This document shows positions 1-5,869 of a DNA stretch of 10,026 nucleotides, one piece after another. The notes under the pieces are model-generated. The model was not told where the DNA came from. It worked only from the letters and a program-made list of their open reading frames with translations, and did no database searches. Every line of letters begins with the position of its first letter. The first letter of the stretch is position 1. The translations under genes and the position numbers were made by a program. The stretch is from an uncultured Variovorax sp. (GTDB lineage Bacteria; Pseudomonadota; Gammaproteobacteria; Burkholderiales; Burkholderiaceae), in NCBI GenBank assembly GCA_946478645.1, contig CAMLCW010000186.1:1-10026 (forward strand), in the 5' to 3' direction.

Positions 1-931
1 AAGCCGAGGCCTGCGCGAGCTGTTCGTAGGCGCTGCGCACGGCCGGGTCGCCGGCCGGGGGCAGCGCGATGTCGAGCAGCAGGTACAGGTCGCCGGGCTG
101 CTTGCCGCCGAGGCCGCGGCCCTTGAGCCGCAGCTTGAGGCCGCCGCGTGCGTTGCGCGGCACCGTCACCTCCACCGCGCCGCCCGCCGGCACCGGCACC
201 TTCACCTGGGCGCCGAGCGCGGCTTCGGTCGGCGTGACGGGCAGCGTCATGTACAGGTCGCGCTCTTCCACGCGGTAGAGCGGATGCGGCGCGATGCGCA
301 CTTCGAGGTACAGGTCGCCGGCCGGCTCGCCGCCATGGCCCGGCATGCCCTGGCCCGCAAGCCGGATGAACTGCCCGGGATGCATGCCGGGCGGGATCTT
401 CACGCTCAAGGTGCGGGTGTCGAGAAAGGGGCGGCCTTGCGCGTCGAGCTTCTGCGATCGCAGCGTGATCTCGCGCTCGGCGCCGTTGATGGCGTCCTCG
501 AGCGCGATCTCGATGGCTGCGTGGTGGTCCTCGCCGCGGGCGCGGTGGTTGCGCCGGGCCGCGCCGCGGCGCTCGGCCTCGCCGAACAGCGACGAGAAGA
601 ACTCGCTGAAGTCGGCATGGTCGGCCGGCCCGGCGTTCGGGCCGCGGTGGAACTCGAAACCGGTGTCCCAGTCGGGCGGCGGCTCGAAGCCGCGCCCGGC
701 CTGTCCACCGCGCGCCACGCGGTCGGCGAGCGCGTCGTAGGCGGCGCGCTTTTCCTTGTCGCGCAGCACGTCGTAGGCTTCGTTGATGTCGCGCATGCGC
801 ACCTCGGCATCGGCCTCCTTGCTCACGTCGGGGTGGTACTTGCGCGCGAGCTTGCGGTAGGCCTTGCGCACCTCGTCCTCGGACGCGGTGCGCTCGATGC
901 CGAGTGCGCTGTAGTAGTCCTTGAATTCCAT
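1..931 (-). CDS. cbpA: CbpA-type DnaJ co-chaperone (C-terminus beyond window)
   Basis: Type B J-domain protein that stimulates the ATPase of DnaK and, in the CbpA family, binds curved DNA in the nucleoid. The 310 visible residues open with a J domain (about 4-68) carrying the HPD motif at 33-35. A short Gly/Phe-containing linker follows (about 74-118, with FSEFFSSLFG). Two DnaJ C-terminal beta domains then run from about 135 to the end, with the family segments IPPGMHPGQFIRLAGQG (179-195) and LRLKGRGLGG. No CxxCxGxG zinc repeats are present, which separates it from true DnaJ. E. coli CbpA is about 306 residues, so only a short tail is missing. The ATG at 931 is fixed by the conserved start of the J domain; the ribosome binding site is weak. 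It is the last visible gene of a four-gene minus-strand run, 43 bp after the phosphatase. The usual partner gene cbpM would lie outside the window if present. Confidence 0.93.
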   Translation of the reverse strand, partial: MEFKDYYSALGIERTASEDEVRKAYRKLARKYHPDVSKEADAEVRMRDINEAYDVLRDKEKRAAYDALADRVARGGQAGRGFEPPPDWDTGFEFHRGPNAGPADHADFSEFFSSLFGEAERRGAARRNHRARGEDHHAAIEIALEDAINGAEREITLRSQKLDAQGRPFLDTRTLSVKIPPGMHPGQFIRLAGQGMPGHGGEPAGDLYLEVRIAPHPLYRVEERDLYMTLPVTPTEAALGAQVKVPVPAGGAVEVTVPRNARGGLKLRLKGRGLGGKQPGDLYLLLDIALPPAGDPAVRSAYEQLAQASA

Positions 932-974
932 GGCTGTGTGAGGTGGGTTGCCCGACGCTGCACAGCCTGGCGCG

Positions 975-1643
975 TCACGCCAGGGCCGAGCCGCCGTCGG
1001 CCTGCCGCAGCAGCGGCGTTATCGTCCATGTGGGGCCGCTCCTGGAAAAACGCAATGGCTGCGCATTGCCGAGCAGGCCCAGGTCCATCGGCACGCCGAG
1101 CAGCGCCGCCAGCGCATAGAGCGAGCCGCCGTGCGCCACCACCAGCACCGGCGCCGGCTGCGCCAGGGCGGCCTCGAAGGCGCGCCGCTTGCGGGCCACG
1201 AACTGGGCCAGGGTTTCGCCGCCCTCGGGCTCGCAGGCCCAGTCGATGTCGACCGACGAGGTGCCGATCAGCGCGCCGAAGTTGCGCTCGCGCAGGTCCT
1301 CGTGCGGCGTGGGGTCGATGCGCAGCACCGCCGCCACGGCGTGCGCCGTGTCGTGCGCGCGCCGCGCGTCGCTGCAGACGATGGTGCGGATCGGCTCGCC
1401 CGCGAGCCGTTGCGCCGCGCGCGCCGCCTGCTGCAGGCCGAGCTCGCTGAGCGGCTCGTCCACCGCCTGGAAGATGCGCTGCGCATTGCGCCCGGTCTGG
1501 CCGTGGCGCAGGAAGTAGAAGTGGTCGCAGGCCGGCGCGAGCTGCTGCTCGGCCGCGATGCGCACCAGCTGCTCGAGGCCGGACGGCGAGGCGTGGGCGG
1601 CAGAGGCGGGTGAGGGGGACGAGGAAGAGGCGTGGTTCTGCAT
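975..1643 (-). CDS. Histidine phosphatase family protein (phosphoglycerate mutase-like)
   Basis: A 222-residue member of the histidine phosphatase (branch 1) superfamily, which removes phosphate through a phospho-histidine intermediate. Visible signature parts are the RHG motif in FLRHGQT (45-50; catalytic His47), the arginine-containing CSDARRAHDT (90-99), the acid residue in LRERNFGAL (Glu119), and the second catalytic His171 in VVAHGGSL. The substrate cannot be read from the sequence; cofactor-dependent mutases are longer and better conserved, so a phosphatase (CobC/GpmB-like) is more likely than a glycolytic mutase. About 40 residues rich in Ser, Ala and Pro precede the first beta strand. 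They do not look like a signal peptide, so the true start may be downstream, although no better start with a clear ribosome binding site is visible. The gene begins 14 bp after the GST stop and ends 43 bp before cbpA, so all three are probably cotranscribed. Confidence 0.88.
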   Translation of the reverse strand: MQNHASSSSPSPASAAHASPSGLEQLVRIAAEQQLAPACDHFYFLRHGQTGRNAQRIFQAVDEPLSELGLQQAARAAQRLAGEPIRTIVCSDARRAHDTAHAVAAVLRIDPTPHEDLRERNFGALIGTSSVDIDWACEPEGGETLAQFVARKRRAFEAALAQPAPVLVVAHGGSLYALAALLGVPMDLGLLGNAQPLRFSRSGPTWTITPLLRQADGGSALA

Positions 1644-1657
1644 GCCGCGATTCTGGC

Positions 1658-2236
1658 TCAGCCGAATTTCAGTCCCTTGGGCCGCGCCTGCAGGCGTGCG
1701 ACGTAGGCGTCGATCCTGGGCCGGTTGGAGCGGCTGCCGAAGGCGCGTTGCCAGATGAACATCGACCCGATCATCACGTCGGCGGCGGTGAACTGCGCGC
1801 CGAAAAGGTAGGGGCCGTCGCCGAGCTCGCGCTCCACCACGTCCTTGGCCTGCTCGAAGTCGGTCCAGCCGCGCGCCGGGTGATGGCCGAGGCGCAGCAG
1901 GCTGTCGCCCATCGCGGGTTCGAGCTGCGCGGTCGAATAGGCCATCAGCGACAGGTAGCGGCCGCGCTCGGGCGAGCCCACGGGCGGCGCGAGCCGGGCG
2001 TGGGGGAACTTCTCGGCCACGTACATGCAGATGGCGGCGTTCTCGAAGACGCGCGCGCGGCCGTCGACCAGCGCCGGCAGCTTGCCCGCCGGGTTGATCT
2101 TGAGGTAATCGGGCTTCTTGTGTGCGCCGTCACGGATGAGCGTGGGCACGATCTCGTACTCGGCGCCCGCTTCGTCCAGCACCCATTTGGCGATCTGGGC
2201 GCGGCTCTGCGGATCGAAATACAGCTTCAGCGTCAT
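1658..2236 (-). CDS. Glutathione S-transferase family protein
   Basis: A 192-residue cytosolic GST. The N-terminal thioredoxin-like domain (about 2-78) has NPAGKLPAL at 48-56 with the cis-proline at Pro54, and the glutathione gamma-glutamyl binding pair Glu65-Asn66 (canonical Glu-Ser) in VFENAAICMYVAEKF. The C-terminal helical domain (about 88-180) contains FTAADVMIG at 149-157, the N-capping box (Thr150/Asp153) typical of GST folding. Ser11 in the PQSRA segment sits where bacterial GSTs place the thiol-activating residue; that assignment is inferred. Such enzymes conjugate or reduce electrophiles with glutathione; the substrate is unknown. The start is well supported by AGGAGA about 9 nt before the ATG. 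It lies 21 bp downstream of the pssA-like gene and 14 bp upstream of the phosphatase gene, so it is an internal operon gene. Confidence 0.92.
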   Translation of the reverse strand: MTLKLYFDPQSRAQIAKWVLDEAGAEYEIVPTLIRDGAHKKPDYLKINPAGKLPALVDGRARVFENAAICMYVAEKFPHARLAPPVGSPERGRYLSLMAYSTAQLEPAMGDSLLRLGHHPARGWTDFEQAKDVVERELGDGPYLFGAQFTAADVMIGSMFIWQRAFGSRSNRPRIDAYVARLQARPKGLKFG

Positions 2237-2257
2237 GGGGCGTTCTCCTGAGGAAAG

Positions 2258-2896
2258 TCAGAACTTGGGAATGCGCAGGGTCTTGCTGATCATCAGCGTG
2301 CCCGAAAGCGCGAACAGCAGCGTGAGCGGATGCAGCTGCCACGGCCCCAGCACCCAGGCGCCGCCCCAGACCGCATCGCCGATGCGGCCCTGCCATGCCG
2401 CCAGCGCAAGCACGCCGACCAGCACCACGCTGGTGGGAATGGGCGTGCCCTCGAAGTACTTGACCTTGTCGGCGCCCGCGGAGAGCGCCTCGGCCGTGAC
2501 GTTGTAGCGCGCGAGCCGGCTCACGCCGCAGCCGACGAAATAGATCAGCAGCACGCAGTCCCAGCCGCCGTCCAGGCCCGCCGCGAAGGCCAGCGCCGCG
2601 GGTGCCACGCCGAAGGAGATCACGTCGGCCAGCGAGTCGAGCTCGCGCCCGAGCGCCGAATGGGTCTGCCGCCAGCGCGCGATGCGGCCGTCGAACACGT
2701 CGAAGATGAAGGCCGCGGGCGCGAGCGCGGCGGCCCAGTAGAACTGCGACAGCGACCGGCTCGCCATGAAGGCCATCGCGAGGAACACCGCGCCCACGCC
2801 GCAGGCCGCATTGCCGAGCGTGAAGACATCGGCCAGATGGAAGCCGCGGATCATCGAGAAATGCCTGCGGACCGGCGCGGCGGGAGGAGGGGTCAT
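2258..2896 (-). CDS. pssA: CDP-alcohol phosphotransferase, PssA-type (phosphatidylserine synthase)
   Basis: Integral membrane enzyme of the class I CDP-alcohol phosphotransferase family. It most likely makes phosphatidylserine from CDP-diacylglycerol and L-serine, the first committed step to phosphatidylethanolamine. The complete catalytic signature is visible: Asp66, Asp69-Gly70, Ala73-Arg74, Gly83, Asp87 and Asp91 (pattern DxxDGxxARx8GxxxDxxxD), which binds the metal and CDP moiety. TLGNAACG (26-33) and KYFEGTPIPTSV (146-157) match the PssA subfamily more than PgsA. About six hydrophobic segments span the 212 residues. Burkholderiales PssA proteins that I recall are longer, so this may be a second, shorter copy. 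The ATG at 2896 has GGAG 6 nt upstream; Met15 is an alternative start. It is the first gene of the minus-strand run leading to GST, phosphatase and cbpA, and is divergent from the beta-lactamase. Confidence 0.88.
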   Translation of the reverse strand: MTPPPAAPVRRHFSMIRGFHLADVFTLGNAACGVGAVFLAMAFMASRSLSQFYWAAALAPAAFIFDVFDGRIARWRQTHSALGRELDSLADVISFGVAPAALAFAAGLDGGWDCVLLIYFVGCGVSRLARYNVTAEALSAGADKVKYFEGTPIPTSVVLVGVLALAAWQGRIGDAVWGGAWVLGPWQLHPLTLLFALSGTLMISKTLRIPKF

Positions 2897-2934
2897 GGGG
2901 AGCTCCGGAGTCGGCGAATGGCATGCACCTTAAC

Positions 2935-2952
2935 GCAGGCCGGCGAGCCTGC
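2935..2952. repeat. Inverted repeat GCAGGC-N6-GCCTGC
   Basis: Perfect 6-bp arms (2935-2940 and 2947-2952) around a 6-nt centre, 39 bp upstream of the pssA-like start. The size would suit an operator for a dimeric regulator of either flanking gene, but short GC-rich inverted repeats arise often by chance at this base composition. Confidence 0.35.
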
Positions 2953-2985
2953 CTGTAGTCGCGCGCCGACGCGCCGGCCCCGCGT

Positions 2986-3002
2986 TACAGCCGATACAGC
3001 CG
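2986..3002. repeat. Direct repeat TACAGCCG, 9-bp period
   Basis: TACAGCCG occurs at 2986-2993 and again at 2995-3002, within an A/T-containing patch of an otherwise very GC-rich intergenic region. Paired direct repeats in a divergent promoter region can be response-regulator sites; no regulator can be named from this. Confidence 0.3.
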
Positions 3003-3009
3003 GGACGCG

Positions 3010-3041
3010 GCCGCGCCGCCGGGCGCTGGAGCCGGCGCGGC
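3010..3041 (+). repeat. 9-bp GC hairpin upstream of the beta-lactamase
   Basis: GCCGCGCCG (3010-3018) is exactly complementary to CGGCGCGGC (3033-3041), leaving a 14-nt loop. The 3' arm ends 52 nt before the beta-lactamase ATG. If transcription starts upstream of it, this would be a stable leader hairpin; if transcription starts near 3060, it would overlap the promoter. The function is inferred only. Confidence 0.35.
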
Positions 3042-3093
3042 AGCGCTCCTACGATGCCTTTCGTTCCATCCACTCGCCTGAAAACGCAAGCCC

Positions 3094-3996
3094 ATGACTT
3101 CTTCTTCCATCTTCTTCACCCAGCGCCGCACCTTCCTGCTCGCTGCCTCGGCGCTGCCGCTCGCGAGCGCCTGCACGGCGGGCTTCGCCACCTTGCCGGG
3201 CGCCGCCGCGGCCGAGGCCGAACTCGCGGCGCTCGAGGCCTCGGCCGGCGCGCGGCTCGGCGTGGCCGCCTTCGACACCGGCAGCGGCGCGCGCGTGCGC
3301 CACCGCGCCACCGAGCGCTTTCCGATGTGCAGCACCTTCAAGACCGTGCTGGCCGCGGCCATCCTGGCACGCAGCGCGCGCGAGCCGGCGCTGCTCGCGC
3401 GCCACGTGCGCTATGCGCGCAGCGACCTGCAGCCCCATTCGCCGATCACCGGCAAGCACCTGGGCGAGGGCATGAGCGTGGCCGCGCTCTGCGCCGCGGC
3501 CGTGCAGTACAGCGACAACGCGGCGGCCAACCTGCTGATGACGATCCTCGGCGGGCCGCAAGCGGTGACCGCCTATGCCCGCTCCATCGGCGACACCAGC
3601 TTCAGGCTCGACCGCTGGGAGGTCGAGCTCAACACCGCCATCCCCGGCGACCCGCGCGACACGACCACGCCCGAGGCCATGGCCGGGAGCGTCCAGCGGC
3701 TGGTGCTGGGCGATGCGCTCGCAGCCGCGGAGCGCCGCCAGCTGCAGGAATGGCTGCTCGGCAACACCACCAGCGCCACGCGCATGCGCGCCGCCGTGCC
3801 GGCCGGCTGGAAGGTGGGCGACAAGACCGGCGGCGGCGACCACGGCACCAACAACGACGTCGGCGTGCTGTGGCCACCGGCCGGCGCGCCGCTGGTGGTG
3901 GCGGTCTACCTGACCTTTCCGGCCAAGGATGCGCCGGTGCGCAACGACGTGGTCGCCTCGGCGGCGCGCATCGCGGTGAACGCGCTGCGCGGCTAA
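3094..3996 (+). CDS. bla: Class A beta-lactamase (LSBL-type)
   Basis: Periplasmic serine beta-lactamase of 300 residues. All class A elements are present: STFK with nucleophile Ser80 and Lys83 (Ambler 70/73), SDN at 140-142 (Ambler 130-132), the omega loop RWEVELN with Glu176 and Asn180 (Ambler 166/170), and KTG at 244-246 (Ambler 234-236). LCAAAVQYSDNAAANLL and NTAIPGDPRDTTTP resemble the L2/PenA/LSBL group. Cys79 precedes the nucleophile (Ambler 69) and Cys133 matches Ambler 123, but the Ambler 77 cysteine is absent, so the usual TEM disulfide cannot form. Ambler 237 appears to be Gly. The N-terminus has a twin-arginine motif (QRRTFLL, 10-16), a hydrophobic core, and ASAC ending at Cys27, so Tat export and possibly lipidation are likely. 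The ribosome binding site is weak. No ampR-type regulator is adjacent. Its stop faces the murA-like stop. The drug spectrum cannot be deduced. Confidence 0.95.
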   Translation: MTSSSIFFTQRRTFLLAASALPLASACTAGFATLPGAAAAEAELAALEASAGARLGVAAFDTGSGARVRHRATERFPMCSTFKTVLAAAILARSAREPALLARHVRYARSDLQPHSPITGKHLGEGMSVAALCAAAVQYSDNAAANLLMTILGGPQAVTAYARSIGDTSFRLDRWEVELNTAIPGDPRDTTTPEAMAGSVQRLVLGDALAAAERRQLQEWLLGNTTSATRMRAAVPAGWKVGDKTGGGDHGTNNDVGVLWPPAGAPLVVAVYLTFPAKDAPVRNDVVASAARIAVNALRG

Positions 3997-4002
3997 AAGC
4001 CG

Positions 4003-4018
4003 GCCTCCGACTGGAGGC
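4003..4018 (-). terminator. Hairpin between convergent bla and murA-like genes
   Basis: GCCTCC (4003-4008) pairs with GGAGGC (4013-4018) around a GACT loop, in the 27-bp gap between the two stop codons. Read on the minus strand, the stem is followed by CGGC and then TTTT, so it is a better intrinsic terminator for the murA-like gene than for bla. The stem is short, so this is tentative. Confidence 0.42.
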
Positions 4019-4023
4019 TCTGC

Positions 4024-5328
4024 CTACTCTTCACTCGTCCATTCGACCTGCACGCCCAGGCTGCGCAGGTTTTCGACGAAGCGCGGATGGGCGCGCCGGA
4101 TCGGCGTGGCATTGCGGATCTCGGACCGGCCCTCGATGCTGGCCGCCACCATGAAGAGCGCGATCGCCACGCGGATGATGTAGGGGCTCTCGACCACCGC
4201 GGGCGTGAGCGGGCTGCCGCCGAAGGTGATGAGCCGGTGCGGGTCGGACGAGAACACGTGCGCGCCAAACTTCGAGAGTTCGCCGGTCCAGCCCAGCGCG
4301 CCGTCGTACACCTTGTTCCAGAACATCGCATTGCCCTGCGCGCGCACGCCCAGCGCGATGAAGATCGGCAGCAGGTCGACCGGGAAGTACGGCCAGGGCG
4401 CGGCCTCGACCTTGGTCAGCACGTTGCTCGTGAAGGGCGTCTGCACCTGGAGCGGCCCGCTGGCGCTGGCGCGCGACCAGCCGTCCTCGTGCGTGACGGT
4501 GACGCCGAACTTGGCGAAGGTGCGGTCGATGAGCGGAAAGTTGGCCGGCGCGCTGTTGCGCACCACCACGTCGCCGCCCGTGATCGCGCCGAGCGCGAGG
4601 AAGGTGGTGATCTCGTGGAAGTCTTCGTCGAAGCGGAACTCGCCGCCGCCGAGCGCCGCGCCGCCGTGCACCGTGAGCCGCGAGGTGCCGATGCCCTCGA
4701 TGCGCACGCCGAGCATCGTCATGAAGCGGCAGAACTCCTGCACGTGCGGCTCGGACGCCGCGTTGGTGAGGGTGGAGATGCCATCGGCGGCCGCCGCGCA
4801 GAGCACGAAGTTCTCGGTGGTGGTGACCGAGGCGTAGTCGAGCCAGTGCGCCACGGGCCTGAGCCGCTCGCCGCTGCTGCGCACGAGCAGCGAGCCGCTC
4901 GCGCGCTCCACCTCGCCGCCGAAGCGGCGGAACACCTCGACGTGCGGATCGATCTCGCGCACGCCGAGGGTGCAGCCCTTCACGTTGTCCTCGAGGCGCG
5001 CCACGCCGAAGCGCGCGAGCAGCGGCGGCACCAGCATGATCGACGAGCGCATCTCCTCGGGCAGCCGGTCGCGCGCGGGGTCGAAGGCGGTGTCGCGGTG
5101 GTGCAGCTCGAGCGTGCCCGTCGCGTGGTCCATCTGTGCGTCGCTGCCGAGGCTGCGGAAGATGTCGAGGATCTTGCGCACGTCGGTGATGTCGGGCACG
5201 CCGAAGAGGCGCAGCGGCTCGCGCGTGAGCAGCGTGGCGCAGAGCACCGGCAGCACGGCATTCTTGTTGGCGGACGGCGTGATGCGGCCCCGCAGCGGCG
5301 TACCGCCGTGCACGATGAGGTTGGACAT
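4024..5328 (-). CDS. murA: MurA-type UDP-GlcNAc enolpyruvyl transferase, divergent paralog
   Basis: Member of the EPSP synthase/MurA fold. MurA adds enolpyruvate from PEP to UDP-N-acetylglucosamine, the first committed step of peptidoglycan synthesis, in the cytoplasm. The protein has 434 residues against about 419 for E. coli MurA. By hand alignment it keeps Lys22-Asn23 (NKNAVLP), Arg94 (Arg91), the fosfomycin-target Cys119 (Cys115), Arg124 (Arg120), Asp318 (Asp305), Arg386 (Arg371) and Arg412 (Arg397). It differs in the Cys loop (KGCTLGVREIDPH instead of GGCAIGxRPVDLH), at Arg331 (Lys339) and at Asp369 (Ile384). The reading frame stays open far upstream, but alignment with the MurA N-terminus (GGTPLxG) fixes the ATG at 5328. 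The leader lacks a Shine-Dalgarno sequence and is almost all pyrimidine. It lies 23 bp after an Xre-type regulator. A second MurA or a related transferase with a changed substrate are both possible. Confidence 0.85.
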   Translation of the reverse strand: MSNLIVHGGTPLRGRITPSANKNAVLPVLCATLLTREPLRLFGVPDITDVRKILDIFRSLGSDAQMDHATGTLELHHRDTAFDPARDRLPEEMRSSIMLVPPLLARFGVARLEDNVKGCTLGVREIDPHVEVFRRFGGEVERASGSLLVRSSGERLRPVAHWLDYASVTTTENFVLCAAAADGISTLTNAASEPHVQEFCRFMTMLGVRIEGIGTSRLTVHGGAALGGGEFRFDEDFHEITTFLALGAITGGDVVVRNSAPANFPLIDRTFAKFGVTVTHEDGWSRASASGPLQVQTPFTSNVLTKVEAAPWPYFPVDLLPIFIALGVRAQGNAMFWNKVYDGALGWTGELSKFGAHVFSSDPHRLITFGGSPLTPAVVESPYIIRVAIALFMVAASIEGRSEIRNATPIRRAHPRFVENLRSLGVQVEWTSEE

Positions 5329-5351
5329 GGGAAGAAAACGGAGAGGAAAGG
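5329..5351 (-). promoter_or_regulatory. Pyrimidine-tract leader of the murA-like gene
   Basis: The whole 23-nt gap between the regulator stop codon and the murA-like ATG is pyrimidine on the coding strand except for one G, ending TTTTCTTCCC-ATG. There is no purine-rich Shine-Dalgarno sequence at all. Translation would have to rely on coupling to the upstream gene, on ribosomal protein S1 binding to the pyrimidine tract, or on an accessory factor; which of these applies is inference. Confidence 0.5.
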
Positions 5352-5786
5352 TCAGGCCGCTTCGAGCTGCTGCGCCGCTTCGCGCGGGCTCAGGCCGCGC
5401 ACCGAGGCCAGGCATTCGAGCTGGGCCTTGCGCGGACGCGCCTTGCCCTGTTCCCACTTGTAGATGGTCTGCCCGGTCACGCCCACCAGCTTGCCGTAGG
5501 CGGCGGCCGAGAGCCCGAGCTTCTCGCGGTGCGAGGCCAGCCGGCTGGCACTGAAGCGCCGCGGCGGGGCGGTGCCCGCTTCGTCGTCGGCCGGGGCCGC
5601 GGCGCGTGCGCTTCCCTTGGCGGCGCGGCGCAGTTCCTTCTCGAGCTGCTCGACCTGCCGGCGCAGCGCGGCGATCGAGGCGCGGTGCAGCGTGGACGCT
5701 TTTCTGAGCGCCTCGACCTCGGTGCGCACTTCCTTGCGGGCAACGCGGGTGATCTCGGCTTTCAGGATGGAGGCAATATTTGGCAT
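5352..5786 (-). CDS. Xre-type HTH regulator with N-terminal coiled coil
   Basis: A 144-residue protein. Residues about 15-56 are charged and heptad-like (EVRTEVEALRKAS, LRRQVEQLEKELRR), consistent with a coiled coil for dimerisation. An Ala/Pro-rich linker follows (about 57-78). Residues about 80-140 form a helix-turn-helix of the Xre/Cro type: REKLGLSAAAYGKLVGVTGQTIYKWEQG, with the recognition helix at the TGQTIYKWEQ part. It is probably a DNA-binding regulator and, given the 23-bp gap, cotranscribed with the murA-like gene it may control. Three in-frame ATGs (5804, 5795, 5786) compete and none has a good Shine-Dalgarno sequence. I chose 5786 because MPNIASILKAEI looks like the conserved N-terminus. 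A 7-bp inverted repeat directly precedes this start. A chromosomal regulator fits better than an antitoxin, since no toxin gene is next to it. Confidence 0.8.
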   Translation of the reverse strand: MPNIASILKAEITRVARKEVRTEVEALRKASTLHRASIAALRRQVEQLEKELRRAAKGSARAAAPADDEAGTAPPRRFSASRLASHREKLGLSAAAYGKLVGVTGQTIYKWEQGKARPRKAQLECLASVRGLSPREAAQQLEAA

Positions 5787-5819
5787 GGAGCGCATTTTGC
5801 ACATCCGCGAAGGCGCTCC
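5787..5819 (-). repeat. Inverted repeat at the start of the Xre-type gene
   Basis: GGAGCGC (5787-5793) and GCGCTCC (5813-5819) form perfect 7-bp arms 19 nt apart. On the minus strand the second arm ends directly at the ATG at 5786. In DNA it could be an autoregulatory operator for the HTH protein. In RNA it would put the initiation site against a stem and could explain the missing Shine-Dalgarno sequence. Both readings are inferred. Confidence 0.4.
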
Positions 5820-5869
5820 GGTCGGGCGCCCCGCGGCAACATCCGCTTACAGCAGCTGCCGCGGCCGGT

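Larger units (their letters stand above)
2897..3093. promoter_or_regulatory. Divergent intergenic region between pssA-like and beta-lactamase genes
   Basis: These 197 bp must hold the promoters of both the leftward pssA operon and the rightward beta-lactamase gene. I see no convincing -35/-10 pair in either direction. The best rightward candidate is TACGAT at 3050-3055 with a poor TGGAGC at 3027-3032, 17 bp apart. No LysR-type (AmpR-like) regulator gene borders the region, although such regulators commonly control class A enzymes of this type. The region instead holds three small repeat structures listed separately. Confidence 0.5.

Noticed and set aside
284..1613. Long plus-strand open frames opposite cbpA and the phosphatase gene
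   Set aside because: They are low-complexity Arg/Ala/Pro/Gly-rich translations with no family motif, lying antisense to two clearly recognised minus-strand genes. Such frames are expected at this GC content.
2130..2924. 264-residue minus-strand frame across pssA and GST
   Set aside because: Arg/Ala-rich out-of-frame translation of two recognised genes; no motif of its own.
3049..3843. 264-residue minus-strand frame opposite the beta-lactamase
   Set aside because: Antisense to a complete class A enzyme with all catalytic motifs; the frame has only Gly/Ala/Arg-rich low-complexity sequence.
4087..5463. 458-residue plus-strand frame opposite the murA-like gene
   Set aside because: Composition is that of an antisense GC-rich frame (Ala, Arg, Glu, His), with no domain and no ribosome binding site.
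5352..5786. Antitoxin of a toxin-antitoxin pair
   Set aside because: The neighbours are a full-length MurA-type enzyme and a TrhA-type membrane protein, with no toxin-sized gene next to it.
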